Positions 62,721 to 64,000 of a stretch of 64,000 bases of DNA are shown here, one piece after another. The position numbers and the translations under genes were made by a program. Under the pieces are notes generated by a model that did no database searches, had not been told where the DNA came from, and worked only from the letters and a program-made list of their open reading frames with translations. Within the stretch, counting starts at the first letter, position 1. Every line of letters begins with the position of its first letter. The stretch is from Catenovulum agarivorans YM01. GTDB lineage: Bacteria; Pseudomonadota; Gammaproteobacteria; Enterobacterales; Alteromonadaceae. The DNA is taken from positions 1 to 64,000 of the forward strand of contig NZ_JH767523.1 in assembly GCF_000281085.1 (NCBI RefSeq), in the 5' to 3' direction.

Positions 62721-64000
62721 ATGCAATGGATCAAAGCTAAGGTGTTTCATTCGCTTTCTGTAAAAGCAACATTAGCAGTTCTATTATCCTGTTTGTCATT
62801 AGGGATGATTGGTGGTTTTTTATTATCGAATGATCAAAATAGTCACCTGAATCATTCAGCACACGAAGAAACACGGCAAATAGCTTTGCTACAAGCTGAT
62901 TTGCTCAATCAACATTTGTCTCATTTACTTTCATTAGGTGCATTAAGCCATCAACAGGTAAGTCAGTCTATTGAAGACTTTTATGCTGCATATCAACAAA
63001 ATGCTCAAGTGGTAGTTGGCAATCGTCAACCGGCTATAGCTGAAGCTAACACGGCAATTTATTATGCGGATAAATCAAAATTAAATGAAACCGATGAGGC
63101 GTTAGCAAATCATTTAAATGCAACTTGGACACGCGTTGCTCAGCCTTTGGCAGACAAATTTAACAGCTATTATTTTATTTCTCAGCGACATTTTGCTGTT
63201 ACTTACCCGGCTAAATTAGCGACTGAATTACCGAGTAACCATGACTTTGACAAAGACATATTTTATAAATTGGGCACCCCACATTTTAATCCAACCCGCC
63301 AACCTTTGTGGACACCGGTTTATTTTGACGATATTCATAACAGTTGGATGACAACGCTAGTTTATCCGATTTATTTACAAGGGCAGTTTATTGGTGTTGT
63401 TGGTGCTGATTTTATCTTAGAAAACATCATGGAATTGGTTGCACAAAATGTTAATAGTTTACGCGGCCAAGAAGTTTTTATCTTTGATAATAAAGGTAAT
63501 TTAATTTTTCATCCTGAATTTAATAGAGTTGTTACTAGCCAACAAGCTGAGTTAAACACTCAACTCAACAACTTTCAAAATGCGCCGAATTTTAGTCAGA
63601 AAATAATTCGTGAAGCTTTAGTAAATGGCCGCTTTCGTGGTGAAAAGGTGTTTATGGTTGATCACCAATTTCCCGTGGCAGTGGGCAATATCGCACCTTT
63701 GAGTTGGTATCTTGCTGTAGTTGATGTGTCTGATTCAGTAAACCAGTATTTATCTAGCTATAATAAAAAGCTTTATTTAGGTTTTGCAGCGGCGGCAGTA
63801 GCGTTTGCTTTGCTAATTTATTTTTTGATTAACCAAACCATATTAAAGCGCTTGAAAATTGTTACTCAAGCATTATCACAGCATAAACAAGGACAGATAG
63901 ATTTAGGTGAGCTGTTAGACGAGCAAGATGAAATTGGTGTGGTAGCGCGTTCAATTAATTCGTTATCAGGTGAAGTACATAGTTTAATTGATGGCTTAAA
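62721..64000 (+). CDS. dCache-HAMP membrane receptor, partial
   Basis: Open frame from ATG 62721 to the window end, 426 complete codons without a stop, so the product is longer. A membrane helix near residues 16-38 (ATLAVLLSCLSLGMIGGFLL) leads to a double-Cache periplasmic sensor (about 45-345; WMTTLVYPIYLQGQFIGVVGADFIL, EVFIFDNKGNLIFHPEF). A second helix lies near 350-372. HAMP follows (LKRLKIVTQALSQHKQGQIDLGEL...DEIGVVARSIN). The output domain is beyond the window; a chemoreceptor, histidine kinase or GGDEF protein are all possible. Confidence 0.85.
   Translation, partial: MQWIKAKVFHSLSVKATLAVLLSCLSLGMIGGFLLSNDQNSHLNHSAHEETRQIALLQADLLNQHLSHLLSLGALSHQQVSQSIEDFYAAYQQNAQVVVGNRQPAIAEANTAIYYADKSKLNETDEALANHLNATWTRVAQPLADKFNSYYFISQRHFAVTYPAKLATELPSNHDFDKDIFYKLGTPHFNPTRQPLWTPVYFDDIHNSWMTTLVYPIYLQGQFIGVVGADFILENIMELVAQNVNSLRGQEVFIFDNKGNLIFHPEFNRVVTSQQAELNTQLNNFQNAPNFSQKIIREALVNGRFRGEKVFMVDHQFPVAVGNIAPLSWYLAVVDVSDSVNQYLSSYNKKLYLGFAAAAVAFALLIYFLINQTILKRLKIVTQALSQHKQGQIDLGELLDEQDEIGVVARSINSLSGEVHSLIDGL

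Overview
The window is about 64 kb of AT-rich chromosome from a marine-type gammaproteobacterium, most likely of the Alteromonadales. The evidence is the order glyA-nrdR-ribD-ribE-ribBA-ribH-nusB-thiL-pgpA, a purM-purN-DUF3108 unit, RluF and RluA, EttA, several c-di-GMP and chemotaxis sensors, and a secreted PL4 rhamnogalacturonan lyase. A Catenovulum-like alga degrader would fit, but genus cannot be fixed from the sequence alone. Nearly all of it is ordinary core chromosome. I see no phage, no CRISPR array, no tRNA and no rRNA.

Layout. 0-1.3 kb: a complete IS481-type insertion sequence with a 7-bp target duplication, beside two 17-bp direct repeats. 1.3-6.2 kb: rluF, then a zinc-uptake locus (FtsX-type permease, ABC ATPase, DUF3299 lipoprotein, His-rich ZrgA, DUF1826) with two Zur-like palindromes. 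6.3-9.9 kb: PL4 lyase and a chemoreceptor. 10-17.3 kb: glyA and the riboflavin operon. 17.3-19.1 kb: a 143-bp tandem repeat of a REP-like element, a 2OG-Fe(II) oxygenase, and an SOS-type sulA with tandem LexA boxes. 19.2-24.2 kb: purine genes, a mutarotase, a HAD hydrolase and a frameshifted binding-protein gene. 24.3-29.1 kb: a LacI-type regulator with its own operators, a candidate structured RNA on the + strand, a tonB-ECF sigma-anti-sigma cluster, and an OmpA-family porin.

29.4-34.0 kb is the most unusual part. It is a five-gene redox operon: a NirB-like flavoprotein with a BFD iron-sulfur domain fused to a heme-b-like membrane domain, an 11-heme cytochrome c, a Tll0287-type heme lipoprotein, a monoheme cytochrome lipoprotein and a single-domain globin. 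Together they look like an NAD(P)H-to-periplasm electron-transfer chain with a gas-binding partner. The substrate is unknown.

34-64 kb: dnaB, DUF4250, nadE-glnB-rhodanese, a large two-PilZ protein, aspartoacylase, more REP-like copies, rluA, an RND efflux pump, pheA, a GGDEF-EAL protein, an NMT1/THI5-like sensor fused to GGDEF, a translationally coupled AGCS transporter-zinc ribbon-yeaC-DUF349 group, nadK, grpE with a heat-shock-like promoter, a small PilZ protein, ettA, and the first 427 codons of a dCache-HAMP receptor cut by the window end.

Several starts were moved from the longest reading frame to the codon best supported by ribosome-binding sites and family alignment (glyA, nrdR, sulA, dnaB, pheA and others). 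Those choices are stated per gene.
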